Source: Gammaproteobacteria bacterium (GTDB taxonomy: Bacteria; Pseudomonadota; Gammaproteobacteria; SZUA-229). From it: a stretch of 5,925 nucleotides of DNA. The DNA lies in the NCBI GenBank assembly GCA_029287815.1, contig JARFQK010000065.1:1-5925 (forward strand), read 5' to 3'. The notes beneath the pieces were generated by a model, which was given only the letters and a program-made list of their open reading frames with translations, was not told where the DNA came from and did no database searches. This document shows positions 1 to 5,612 of this stretch, piece after piece (the first letter of the stretch is position 1; each line of letters begins with the position of its first letter). Position numbers and translations under genes: made by a program.

Positions 1-251
1 TTGTAAACTGCCTTGACGCTGGGGATGCCACGAACGCCAAATTCGGCTGATAGGGCCTGATTTTCATCAGCATTGATTTTGGCAAGAAAGAACTTGCCTT
101 GATACTCTTCCGCGAGCTTTTCCAGAACAGGCTTAAGAACCTGGCATGGCCCGCACCATGGCGCCCAGAAATCCACGACCACGGGCACCTCTGCCGATCG
201 TTCCATTACCTCGGTTTGAAAGTCCTGTTCTGATACCTCTTTTGAATACAT
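1..251 (-). CDS. Thioredoxin-fold protein, probably CnoX/YbbN-type co-chaperone (partial, C-terminus beyond left edge)
   Basis: The first 83 codons of a thioredoxin-fold protein are visible. Seen: a leading helix, strand VPVVVDFWA (residues 22-30), the redox motif WCGPC (32-36, cysteines 33 and 36), and the cis-proline loop GIPSV (75-79, Pro77). The stretch from about residue 53, FFLAKINADENQALSAEFGV, resembles the CnoX/YbbN family (thioredoxin domain followed by TPR repeats; a holdase that protects proteins from oxidative aggregation) more than classical TrxA. The TPR part would lie outside the window, so plain thioredoxin stays possible. Unlike E. coli YbbN, both CXXC cysteines are present, so a redox-active version is inferred. 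The ATG at 251 is chosen because it fits the domain start; a typical strong ribosome binding site is not obvious. The katG terminator lies upstream, so it is probably transcribed separately. Confidence 0.85.
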   Translation of the reverse strand, partial: MYSKEVSEQDFQTEVMERSAEVPVVVDFWAPWCGPCQVLKPVLEKLAEEYQGKFFLAKINADENQALSAEFGVRGIPSVKAVY

Positions 252-455
252 GAGCGATTTCCGGATTTCAGCATCTGAATTACCTTGGTGATGGTGGCAA
301 ATATGTGAATTTCAAGCTGAATTCTGGCTGCAGACGTTACAAAGCCGACAGCGCATGTGTGAACAGGAACGCTTTTTGGGACGCACTCCATCTTCTTTTC
401 GCCAGCCTGTCGTCGATAACGGACCCAGCCCGCATTCATCGACCTAAATGGCAGC

Positions 456-481
456 AAAAAAACGCCCCCAGTTAGGGGGCG
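456..481 (-). terminator. Rho-independent terminator downstream of katG
   Basis: A perfect 7-bp GC stem (463-469 pairing with 475-481, CGCCCCC/GGGGGCG) encloses the 5-nt loop 470-474. On the minus strand it is followed directly by seven T residues (456-462). It begins 46 nt past the katG stop codon and separates katG from the thioredoxin-fold gene. The plus strand has no U-tract, so it acts on minus-strand transcription only. Confidence 0.9.
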
Positions 482-527
482 CTTTGCCTCAATCGGCTGG
501 CGACGAATCGGCCGCAAGGCTGTTCGG

Positions 528-2756
528 TCAGCTCTTTAGAGCGAACCGGTCAAGCGACATCACCTTGGTCCAGGCAGCAACGAAGTCTTGCATAAACTGC
601 TCTTTGCCACCATTGGACGCATAGACCTCCGCAACTGCACGCAGCTCCGAGCTTGAGCCAAAAATAAGGTCCACGGGGGTAGCGGTCCACTTCACCTTGT
701 TGGTAGCGCGATCTCTTCCCTCGTAAACACCTTCAGCTTTGGCCGATTTGGTCCAAGTTGTCGACATGTCGAGCAGGTTGACGAAGAAATCGTTGCTCAG
801 CTGTCCAGGCTTGTCGGTGAATACACCATGCGCCGCGCCACCGCTGTTCGCACCTAACGCACGCATACCCCCAACCAGCGCAGTCATCTCAGGCACGGTC
901 AGAGTCAGCAGGTCGGCCTTTTCGACCAACATCTTGGTTGGTGTGCTGTAACTCTTATGACTGTAGTAATTACGGAAGGCATCTGCATGCGGCTCCAGTA
1001 AAGCAAACGAAGCAACATCAGTCATCTCCTGCGAGGCATCAGTGCGTCCTGGCGTAAACGGAACCTTGACCTTGTGACCCGCGTCACTGGCAGCCTTCTC
1101 GATAGCAGCCGCGCCGCCGAGCACGATCAGGTCGGCCATGGAGACCTTCTTGCCACCGGAAGCCTTGCTGTTGAAATCACTCTGGATATCTTCCAGCTTG
1201 TTCATTACCTTGGCCAGCTCTTTCGGGTCGTTGGCCTCCCAATCCTTCTGCGGGGCCAGGCGAACGCGCGCACCGTTGGCGCCACCGCGCATGTCTGAAC
1301 CGCGATATGTCGAAGCTGATGCCCAGGCAGTTCTCACCAGCTCCTGCACGGTCAGACCGGATTTCAGGATCGTCGATTTCAGGCTGGCAATGTCACTGTC
1401 ATCGATCAGCTCGTGGTCGACAGCCGGCACCGGATCCTGCCAGATGAAAACTTCCTCGGGCGCTTCACTGCCGACGTAGCGCGCACGCGGACCAAGGTCG
1501 CGATGTGTCAATTTGAACCAGGCCTTGGCAAAAGCGGCATCGAACTCCTTCGGATTCTTCAGGAACCGCTCGGCGATCTTGCGGAATTCGGGGTCTTCCT
1601 TCAGCGACAAGTCCGTCGTCAGCATGACGGGGGGATTGCTTTTACCTTCGACGTGGGCGTCCGGTACCGCTGTATGCACCGATTTATCGGTTGGCACCCA
1701 CACTGTTCCACCGCCGGGCGATTTCTGCTTTTCCCAATCGTATCTAAAAAGGTTATCGAGGTACAGGATGGACCATGTCGTAGGGGTCTGCGTCCAGGCA
1801 CCTTCCAGGCCGCTGGTCATGGTGTCTTCAGCATTGCCTTTGCCACATTTGTTCTTCCAGCCGAGCCCCTGTTCCTCGATAGGGGCGGCGGTAGGCTCCG
1901 GACCCAAGCAGTCAGCTTTCGTAGCACCGTGGTTCTTGCCCAGGGTGTGACCACCAGCGATGAGGGCAACGATCTCTTCATCGTTCATCGCCATGCGGCC
2001 AAACGATTCACGTATGTCCTTGGCGGCGGAGACCGGGTCGAGATTGCCGTTAGGCCCTTCCGGATTCACATAGATCAAACCCATGTGCACGGCAGCCAGC
2101 GGCTTTTCGAGTTCGCCGTCCTCGTTGTAGCGTTTGTCGTTGCCAAGCATCTCCGTCTCGGGACCCCAATAAACCAGGTCAGCCTCCCAGTCGTCCACGC
2201 GCCCGCCGGCAAAGCCCAGAGTTTCGAAACCCATTGATTCCAGACCGACGTTGCCGGCCAAAATCATCAGGTCCGCCCAGGAAACACTACGTCCGTACTT
2301 TTGCTTGACCGGCCACAGTATCCGCCGTGCTTTGTCGAGATTGGCGTTGTCAGGCCAACTGTGGAGCGGCTCGAAGCGTTGTTGACCGCCATCGGCACCA
2401 CCGCGACCATCGTGCACACGATAGGTTCCTGCGCTATGCCAGGCCATCCTGATCATCAGGCCGCCATAGTGACCCCAGTCCGCAGGCCACCAGTCCTGGG
2501 ACGTCGTCAGCACCTTCTCGATATCTGCTTTCAGTTCCTTGAGGTCGACACTTGCAAAGGCCTTGGCGTAATCGAAGTCATCGCCGTACGGATTAGACCT
2601 GGCATCGTGCGCACGAAGTTGTCCCAGATCCAGCATTTCGGGCCACCAGAAGTTATTTGGCTTGGCCTTACCCTCGCTGAACATGTTTTCGGATTGAGCG
2701 ACCGGCGCGATCGCGATTGCGATGGCAGCGGCCAATGGTATCGTTCTTTTTAGCAT
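528..2756 (-). CDS. katG: Catalase-peroxidase KatG, secreted (periplasmic) form
   Basis: Haem-dependent bifunctional enzyme that dismutates hydrogen peroxide and also oxidises organic donors. The 742 residues match the full two-domain family length. Active-site residues are visible: distal Arg103, Trp106 and His107 (IRMAWHSAGTYR), proximal His270 (GGHTLGKNHG), Trp321 and Asp382 as its partners. Trp106, Tyr229 (GLIYVNPEGPNG) and Met255 (GRMAMND) form the Met-Tyr-Trp adduct needed for catalase activity. Arg419 matches the family's mobile arginine. The C-terminal, haem-free copy runs from about 445 to the end. Most bacterial KatGs are cytosolic; this one starts with a signal peptide: MLKR, a hydrophobic Ala/Ile stretch (6-20), and probable cleavage near residues 20-22. 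Periplasmic location is therefore inferred, as for KatP of enterohaemorrhagic E. coli. Start choice is supported by the ribosome binding site. No frameshift or missing catalytic residue was seen. Confidence 0.97.
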   Translation of the reverse strand: MLKRTIPLAAAIAIAIAPVAQSENMFSEGKAKPNNFWWPEMLDLGQLRAHDARSNPYGDDFDYAKAFASVDLKELKADIEKVLTTSQDWWPADWGHYGGLMIRMAWHSAGTYRVHDGRGGADGGQQRFEPLHSWPDNANLDKARRILWPVKQKYGRSVSWADLMILAGNVGLESMGFETLGFAGGRVDDWEADLVYWGPETEMLGNDKRYNEDGELEKPLAAVHMGLIYVNPEGPNGNLDPVSAAKDIRESFGRMAMNDEEIVALIAGGHTLGKNHGATKADCLGPEPTAAPIEEQGLGWKNKCGKGNAEDTMTSGLEGAWTQTPTTWSILYLDNLFRYDWEKQKSPGGGTVWVPTDKSVHTAVPDAHVEGKSNPPVMLTTDLSLKEDPEFRKIAERFLKNPKEFDAAFAKAWFKLTHRDLGPRARYVGSEAPEEVFIWQDPVPAVDHELIDDSDIASLKSTILKSGLTVQELVRTAWASASTYRGSDMRGGANGARVRLAPQKDWEANDPKELAKVMNKLEDIQSDFNSKASGGKKVSMADLIVLGGAAAIEKAASDAGHKVKVPFTPGRTDASQEMTDVASFALLEPHADAFRNYYSHKSYSTPTKMLVEKADLLTLTVPEMTALVGGMRALGANSGGAAHGVFTDKPGQLSNDFFVNLLDMSTTWTKSAKAEGVYEGRDRATNKVKWTATPVDLIFGSSSELRAVAEVYASNGGKEQFMQDFVAAWTKVMSLDRFALKS

Positions 2757-2764
2757 CGATTGTT

Positions 2765-2770
2765 CCCCTC
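2765..2770 (-). promoter_or_regulatory. katG ribosome binding site
   Basis: GAGGGG on the minus strand lies 8 nt before the katG ATG. It fixes the start that includes the signal peptide, so the export signal is not an artefact of over-extending the reading frame. Confidence 0.75.
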
Positions 2771-2831
2771 TTTAGGAATGCTTGTGAATTTGGTTGAAAG
2801 TTGGCTGTGAGTTATTGCCAATATCGACTCA

Positions 2832-2860
2832 ACTTTAAATGGAGTGATCGATAGCCTCAA
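2832..2860 (-). promoter_or_regulatory. Candidate sigma70 promoter of katG
   Basis: On the minus strand, TTGAGG (2860-2855, 4/6 to the -35 consensus) and TAAAGT (2837-2832, 4/6 to the -10) are separated by exactly 17 nt. Transcription would begin near 2825, giving a leader of about 70 nt. Each box is weak by itself, as expected for an activator-dependent promoter, and the OxyR-like element ends directly upstream of the -35 box. The choice is by eye; other weak boxes in this AT-rich stretch cannot be excluded. Confidence 0.35.
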
Positions 2861-2897
2861 TTAGTATTTGGCTATGGGTGCAATTAACGCTGCTAAT
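2861..2897. promoter_or_regulatory. Weak OxyR-like operator upstream of katG
   Basis: Four AT-rich tetranucleotides fall in the OxyR arrangement of four quarter-sites separated by 7 nt: TTAG (2861-2864), CTAT (2872-2875), ATTA (2883-2886), TAAT (2894-2897). The second pair is a perfect AATTA-N7-TAATT palindrome (2882-2898). Identity to the ATAG/CTAT consensus is 11 of 16 quarter-site bases, and the additional T/A consensus positions are not matched. Placement just upstream of the proposed -35 box is typical for OxyR activation. A separate 6-bp inverted repeat (ATAGCC 2851-2856 with GGCTAT 2870-2875) overlaps it and might be the true operator of another regulator. Confidence 0.25.
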
Positions 2898-2898
2898 T

Positions 2899-3104
2899 TA
2901 CAGGGTTTTATTTTTAACCGGGATAGTACTCGACAATCGTTAAGATTGCATCCTCAGTATGGCTACTCTCCACGAGGGCGAGCGCTCTTGTACAGGTTCA
3001 AAAATAAATCATAACCATATCTTGCTCAAAACCGCTCCATCAACGGAATTAAAACAAAGCATCAGTTAATCCGAATATTACAAATAGCGCATGCATCTTA
3101 GTGT
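2899..3104. other. AT-rich intergenic spacer with no recognisable feature
   Basis: No open reading frame of useful length, tRNA, tandem repeat or convincing terminator was found between the katG regulatory region and the hairpin at 3105. Composition is AT-rich, unlike the flanking genes. It lies upstream of katG on the minus strand, so further regulatory sites could be hidden here. Confidence 0.5.
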
Positions 3105-3129
3105 GGTCAGAGGAGTTTCTCCTCTGACC
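3105..3129. repeat. Perfect 11-bp hairpin at the left flank of the palindromic element
   Basis: GGTCAGAGGAG (3105-3115) pairs perfectly with CTCCTCTGACC (3119-3129) around a TTT loop. No T-tract follows on either strand, so it is not a canonical intrinsic terminator, though it could stop or stabilise transcripts. Its right arm overlaps the putative target duplication 3121-3130, so the element inserted at, or next to, a pre-existing palindrome. Confidence 0.7.
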
Positions 3130-3130
3130 T
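3121..3130 (+). repeat. Left copy of putative target-site duplication
   Basis: CCTCTGACCT directly abuts the left terminal inverted repeat. It matches CCTCTGAGCT at 3450-3459 in 9 of 10 positions. IS4-family transposases commonly make duplications of about 9-13 bp. The surrounding DNA is palindromic, which lowers the weight of the match. Confidence 0.5.
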
Positions 3131-3148
3131 GAATGGCACTTACTAAAG
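3131..3148 (+). repeat. Left terminal inverted repeat
   Basis: GAATGGCACTTACTAAAG matches the inverted right end GAATGGCACTCACTTAAG in 16 of 18 positions. The outermost 10 bp are identical. Confidence 0.65.
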
Positions 3149-3430
3149 GAAACTCTGATTAATCCAGAGTTTCCGCGGCGCACGGACGCGCCGCCATTTT
3201 TAATCGCCTTAAGCGATTGAAAATGAAGGGGAACAGAAAATCGCAGTTTATGTTCCCCGTGCTCTGATCATTCAGGGATGAATTATTCAGAGCTTCCTTA
3301 ACAGCTATCGTCGGGCAATCGACCCGCCGACGCGGGTTACTTCTTCCGGAAAACGCCGTGAATCCGTCCGTGTAAGCTCGACGGCGGCTTCCCTGCCGCC
3401 GACATTTCCTCCGGAAGCAACCCGTATCGG

Positions 3431-3448
3431 CTTAAGTGAGTGCCATTC
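3431..3448 (-). repeat. Right terminal inverted repeat
   Basis: Read on the minus strand it is GAATGGCACTCACTTAAG, the partner of 3131-3148. One extra C (3449) separates it from the right direct-repeat copy, so the exact outer boundary is uncertain by a base. Confidence 0.65.
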
Positions 3449-3449
3449 C

Positions 3450-3459
3450 CCTCTGAGCT
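3450..3459 (+). repeat. Right copy of putative target-site duplication
   Basis: CCTCTGAGCT, 9/10 identical to 3121-3130. It overlaps a perfect 12-bp palindrome, TCTGAGCTCAGA (3452-3463), just beyond the end of the sirtuin gene. Confidence 0.5.
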
Positions 3460-3472
3460 CAGATATTCGGCT

Positions 3473-4303
3473 TCAATCGACCAGCGCCCTAACCAGGCCC
3501 TTTAAGATCGGACCGCAGGCTTGCCTGACCTGCAGCCGCAACATGCGATCCGCCCGTGTCTGCCCCAGGTTTATCGATACCACGGGTTTGCCCTGCTCTA
3601 CCGCGCTGCGCACAAACCGGAACCCAGAAAACACCTGCAGTGATGACCCAACTACCAACAGCGCATGAGTTCGCTGCAGCGATTGCAAACCGCGTTCAAG
3701 CCGATCTCGAGGCACGTTTTCGCCAAAAAACACCACGTTGGGTTTCAATACGCCACCGCATTCCGCACACTGCGGGATCATCATCGATGCAAAGTCAAAA
3801 TGCTCTAGCCGCGCATCACCGTCGGGGCCGTGCCTGACCGATAAATCAGTTAGCGAGGGATTAGCTTTCATCAGCGTCTGTTGCATCTGTTGGCGCGGGA
3901 TGATAGCGCCACAATCGAGACAGATGACTTCGTGCAGCAGACCGTGCAAGGGGATGACATTGCTATGACCTGCCTGGTAGTGCAGCCGGTCAACGTTTTG
4001 CGTAATCAGTGTCTCGACAAAACCAAGGCTTTCCAGCTCAGCCAGTGCGTGATGCGCATCATTGGGCTGTGCCCGGTCAAAGCGCGGCCAGCCCAATGCG
4101 GACCTCGCCCAATAGCGCTGCCTGGCATAGTGACTCCCGCAAAACTCCGCATAGGTCATCGGCTGCTGAAGTTTCCACGCACCCTTTTCATCGCGGTAAT
4201 CCGGTATCCCCGAATCCGTACTGATACCGGCGCCGGTTATCACCAACAAACGGGGATGCTGGCGAATAAACTGCTGTAACTCTTCGATCATACTGGAACT
4301 CAT
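3473..4303 (-). CDS. Sir2-family NAD-dependent protein deacylase, class II (SIRT4-like)
   Basis: Sirtuins remove acyl groups from lysines using NAD, releasing nicotinamide and O-acyl-ADP-ribose. Numbered from the chosen ATG (276 aa): GAGISTDSGIPDYR (24-37) and TQNVD (101-105) bind NAD, His120 (PLHG) is catalytic, zinc is held by Cys128/131 (CLDC) and Cys179/182 (CAEC), followed by LKPNVVFFGE (186-195), GSSLQV (219-224) and NLG (245-247). The segment RQRYWARSALGWPRF (61-75) and the PDGDA region are typical of class II, SIRT4-like sirtuins, for which delipoylase and long or branched deacylase activities are reported. The true substrate cannot be read from sequence. The frame stays open to a TTG at 4390, but those 29 residues lack family similarity and overlap the proposed promoters, so ATG 4303 is preferred; ATG 4291 is a possible alternative. 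It is divergent from the photolyase pair. Confidence 0.93.
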   Translation of the reverse strand: MSSSMIEELQQFIRQHPRLLVITGAGISTDSGIPDYRDEKGAWKLQQPMTYAEFCGSHYARQRYWARSALGWPRFDRAQPNDAHHALAELESLGFVETLITQNVDRLHYQAGHSNVIPLHGLLHEVICLDCGAIIPRQQMQQTLMKANPSLTDLSVRHGPDGDARLEHFDFASMMIPQCAECGGVLKPNVVFFGENVPRDRLERGLQSLQRTHALLVVGSSLQVFSGFRFVRSAVEQGKPVVSINLGQTRADRMLRLQVRQACGPILKGLVRALVD

Positions 4304-4354
4304 CCGTCCACTATTGCACCCATAGCAAACAGCCCGGATATGGTTGGGTAGCGC

Positions 4355-4383
4355 ATCATGAACGCTCTGGCAGACACTGACAA
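4355..4383 (-). promoter_or_regulatory. Candidate sigma70 promoter of the sirtuin gene
   Basis: On the minus strand, TTGTCA (4383-4378, 5/6) and CATGAT (4360-4355, 4/6) are 17 nt apart. Transcription would start near 4349, about 46 nt before the ATG at 4303 and downstream of the TTG at 4390. This supports the shorter start. The -35 box overlaps that of the divergent promoter. Confidence 0.4.
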
Positions 4384-4405
4384 TGATCAATCGATGGATG
4401 ATAAT
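4377..4405 (+). promoter_or_regulatory. Candidate sigma70 promoter of the photolyase operon
   Basis: CTGACA (4377-4382, 5/6 to TTGACA) and GATAAT (4400-4405, 5/6 to TATAAT) are separated by the optimal 17 nt. The predicted start is near 4412, with a leader of about 88 nt. This is the best promoter match in the window. Confidence 0.6.
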
Positions 4406-4499
4406 AAAATTCCATTAGCCGGAGGATTTTATCCAAGAATATCGAGTCGAATCTCGCTGAACGTTTTAAGCAACCGCCATTGCCGGCAAACGATTGTTT

Positions 4500-5612
4500 A
4501 TGACACAACAATGTAGCAATAGGTTCGCAACCGAGTACCAACAGATTCTCCGTCAAATCGACGGGGTGGATCCGGTCAGATACGCAAAAACCCGAAATTA
4601 TGCCGATGGCGCGGTCACGCGCCTGTCTCCTTATATCTCCAGGGGCGTCATTTCGACCCGAATGATCCTCGAAAAGATATTGCGGTTGGGGCTTGCTTTT
4701 GATCGTATCGAGAAGTTCGTTCAGGAACTGGCCTGGCGAGACTACTGGCAACAGATCTGGGTCGCGAAAGGCAATGCGATCAACCGTGATTTGAAGCAGC
4801 CACAACAGGATGTAGCGCAGCAGCAGATACCGCGTGCTCTGGTTAACGCAGCCACCAGCATCCATGCAATCGACGAGGCGATCGAGGAACTCTACCAGGG
4901 CGGTTATATCCACAATCACATGCGCATGTACGTGGCAGCCATCGCCTGTAACATTGGCAAAAGCCATTGGCGGATGCCAGCACGATGGATGTATTACCAT
5001 CTACTGGACGGCGACTGGGCGAGCAACGCCTTGAGTTGGCAATGGGTGGCGGGATCCAATGCAAACAAGAAATATTTTGCCAATCAGGATAACATCAACA
5101 AGTACTTTCATTGCAATCAGAAAAACACGTTTCTGGACAAGACCTATGCCGAGCTGGTAGATGCTCAGGCACCGCCAGTCCTTGTCGATAGCCTGCAGCT
5201 GTCGCTGCCTTGTGATTTACCAGATAACACAACCATCGAGCTCGACCCGCAGCTACCGACGCTGATCTATAACTATTACAACCTCGATCCAGCTTGGAGA
5301 CAAAATGAAAAAGCGAACCGCATCCTGCTACTGGAGCCCGCGCTATTCAACGCATACCCGGTTGCGCCGAAAAATATCGATTTCATGTTAAAGCTTGCTG
5401 ACAACATCCCCGGCCTACAGCTATTCTGTGGAGAGTATGAACAACTGCATCGCCTGACCTCGCCTGGTGCGATCATTTACAAGGAACATCCGCTCAATCG
5501 TCATTATCAAGGTCAGCAAGACCCGCGCGACTGGATGTTTCAAGTTCAAGGCTACTTCCCGTCGTTCTTCGCCTTCTGGAAACGTTGCAAGAAAGAGCTC
5601 AAGGCATGGTAG
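4500..5612 (+). CDS. Photolyase-family FAD-binding protein lacking the N-terminal antenna domain
   Basis: This 370-residue flavoprotein consists of the photolyase/cryptochrome FAD core plus an extra C-terminal domain. Positions count from ATG 4500; a TTG two codons earlier also opens the frame but ATG is preferred. Seen: TRLSPYISRGVIST (40-53), the FAD phosphate-binding region; ELAWRDYW (76-83), whose Glu76 and Trp79 align with the substrate-contacting Glu/Trp of E. coli PhrB; HNHMRMYVA (138-146); Trp157; and LLDGDWASNALSWQW (168-182), giving the conserved Asp170/Asp172, FAD N5-facing Asn176 and Trp180. The roughly 200-residue alpha/beta antenna domain that normally precedes this core is absent. 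Instead, residues about 255-370 form a further domain (NRILLLEP, KEHPL, RDWMF, GYFPSFFAFWKRC). Similar stand-alone proteins are usually annotated as photolyase or FAD-binding domain protein. Repair activity versus light sensing cannot be decided. The 3' end overlaps the next gene by 7 nt, implying an operon. Confidence 0.88.
   Translation: MTQQCSNRFATEYQQILRQIDGVDPVRYAKTRNYADGAVTRLSPYISRGVISTRMILEKILRLGLAFDRIEKFVQELAWRDYWQQIWVAKGNAINRDLKQPQQDVAQQQIPRALVNAATSIHAIDEAIEELYQGGYIHNHMRMYVAAIACNIGKSHWRMPARWMYYHLLDGDWASNALSWQWVAGSNANKKYFANQDNINKYFHCNQKNTFLDKTYAELVDAQAPPVLVDSLQLSLPCDLPDNTTIELDPQLPTLIYNYYNLDPAWRQNEKANRILLLEPALFNAYPVAPKNIDFMLKLADNIPGLQLFCGEYEQLHRLTSPGAIIYKEHPLNRHYQGQQDPRDWMFQVQGYFPSFFAFWKRCKKELKAW

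Larger units (their letters stand above)
3131..3449. mobile_element. Palindrome-rich non-autonomous element, MITE-like, IS4-type ends
   Basis: About 319 bp bounded by inverted ends: 3131-3148 and the complement of 3431-3448 agree in 16 of 18 positions (GAATGGCACT identical, mismatches at positions 11 and 15). The right end reads ATGGCACTCACTTAAG inward, resembling the IS4 subgroup end remembered as ATGCCGATCAGTTAAG (12/16). The interior has no reading frame of 60 codons or more, so no transposase. It is a chain of stem-loops: 3148-3157/3165-3174 (10 bp), 3175-3181/3188-3194 (7 bp), 3195-3207/3213-3225 (13 bp, one G-U), 3228-3235/3251-3258 (8 bp), 3261-3267/3287-3293 (7 bp), 3309-3314/3327-3332 (6 bp), and a nested set 3333-3338/3419-3424 (6 bp), 3343-3350/3410-3417 (8 bp) and 3382-3388/3395-3401 (7 bp). 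Mobility is inferred; relationship to IS4 is by end similarity only. Confidence 0.6.

Noticed and set aside
206..517. 103-codon minus-strand reading frame between katG and the thioredoxin-fold gene
   Set aside because: It runs through the katG terminator, overlaps the start of the thioredoxin-fold gene in another frame, and has no recognisable domain.
1413..2237. 274-codon plus-strand frame antisense to katG
   Set aside because: It lies entirely inside katG, which is unambiguous, and its translation is low-complexity-like with no family resemblance. It is a codon-bias shadow.
3105..3225. Bidirectional intrinsic terminators among the hairpins
   Set aside because: The strong stems at 3105-3129 and 3148-3174 lack a following T-tract on either strand. 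The stem at 3195-3225 has its T/A-rich part inside the helix, so no canonical terminator can be claimed.
3131..3449. Transposase remnant inside the element
   Set aside because: No reading frame of useful length or recognisable transposase motif was seen on either strand, so it is not called a truncated IS.
3105..3472. CRISPR array or tandem repeats in the structured intergenic region
   Set aside because: The repeats are inverted hairpins of differing sequence and size. There is no direct repeat unit with regular spacers.
4304..4390. 29-residue N-terminal extension of the sirtuin from a TTG start
   Set aside because: It is not similar to sirtuin N-termini, needs a TTG start, and would begin upstream of the predicted transcription start. 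ATG 4303 is more economical.
4356..5000. 214-codon minus-strand frame antisense to the FAD protein and continuing toward the sirtuin promoter
   Set aside because: It overlaps a clear photolyase core and both proposed promoters, and shows no recognisable domain.
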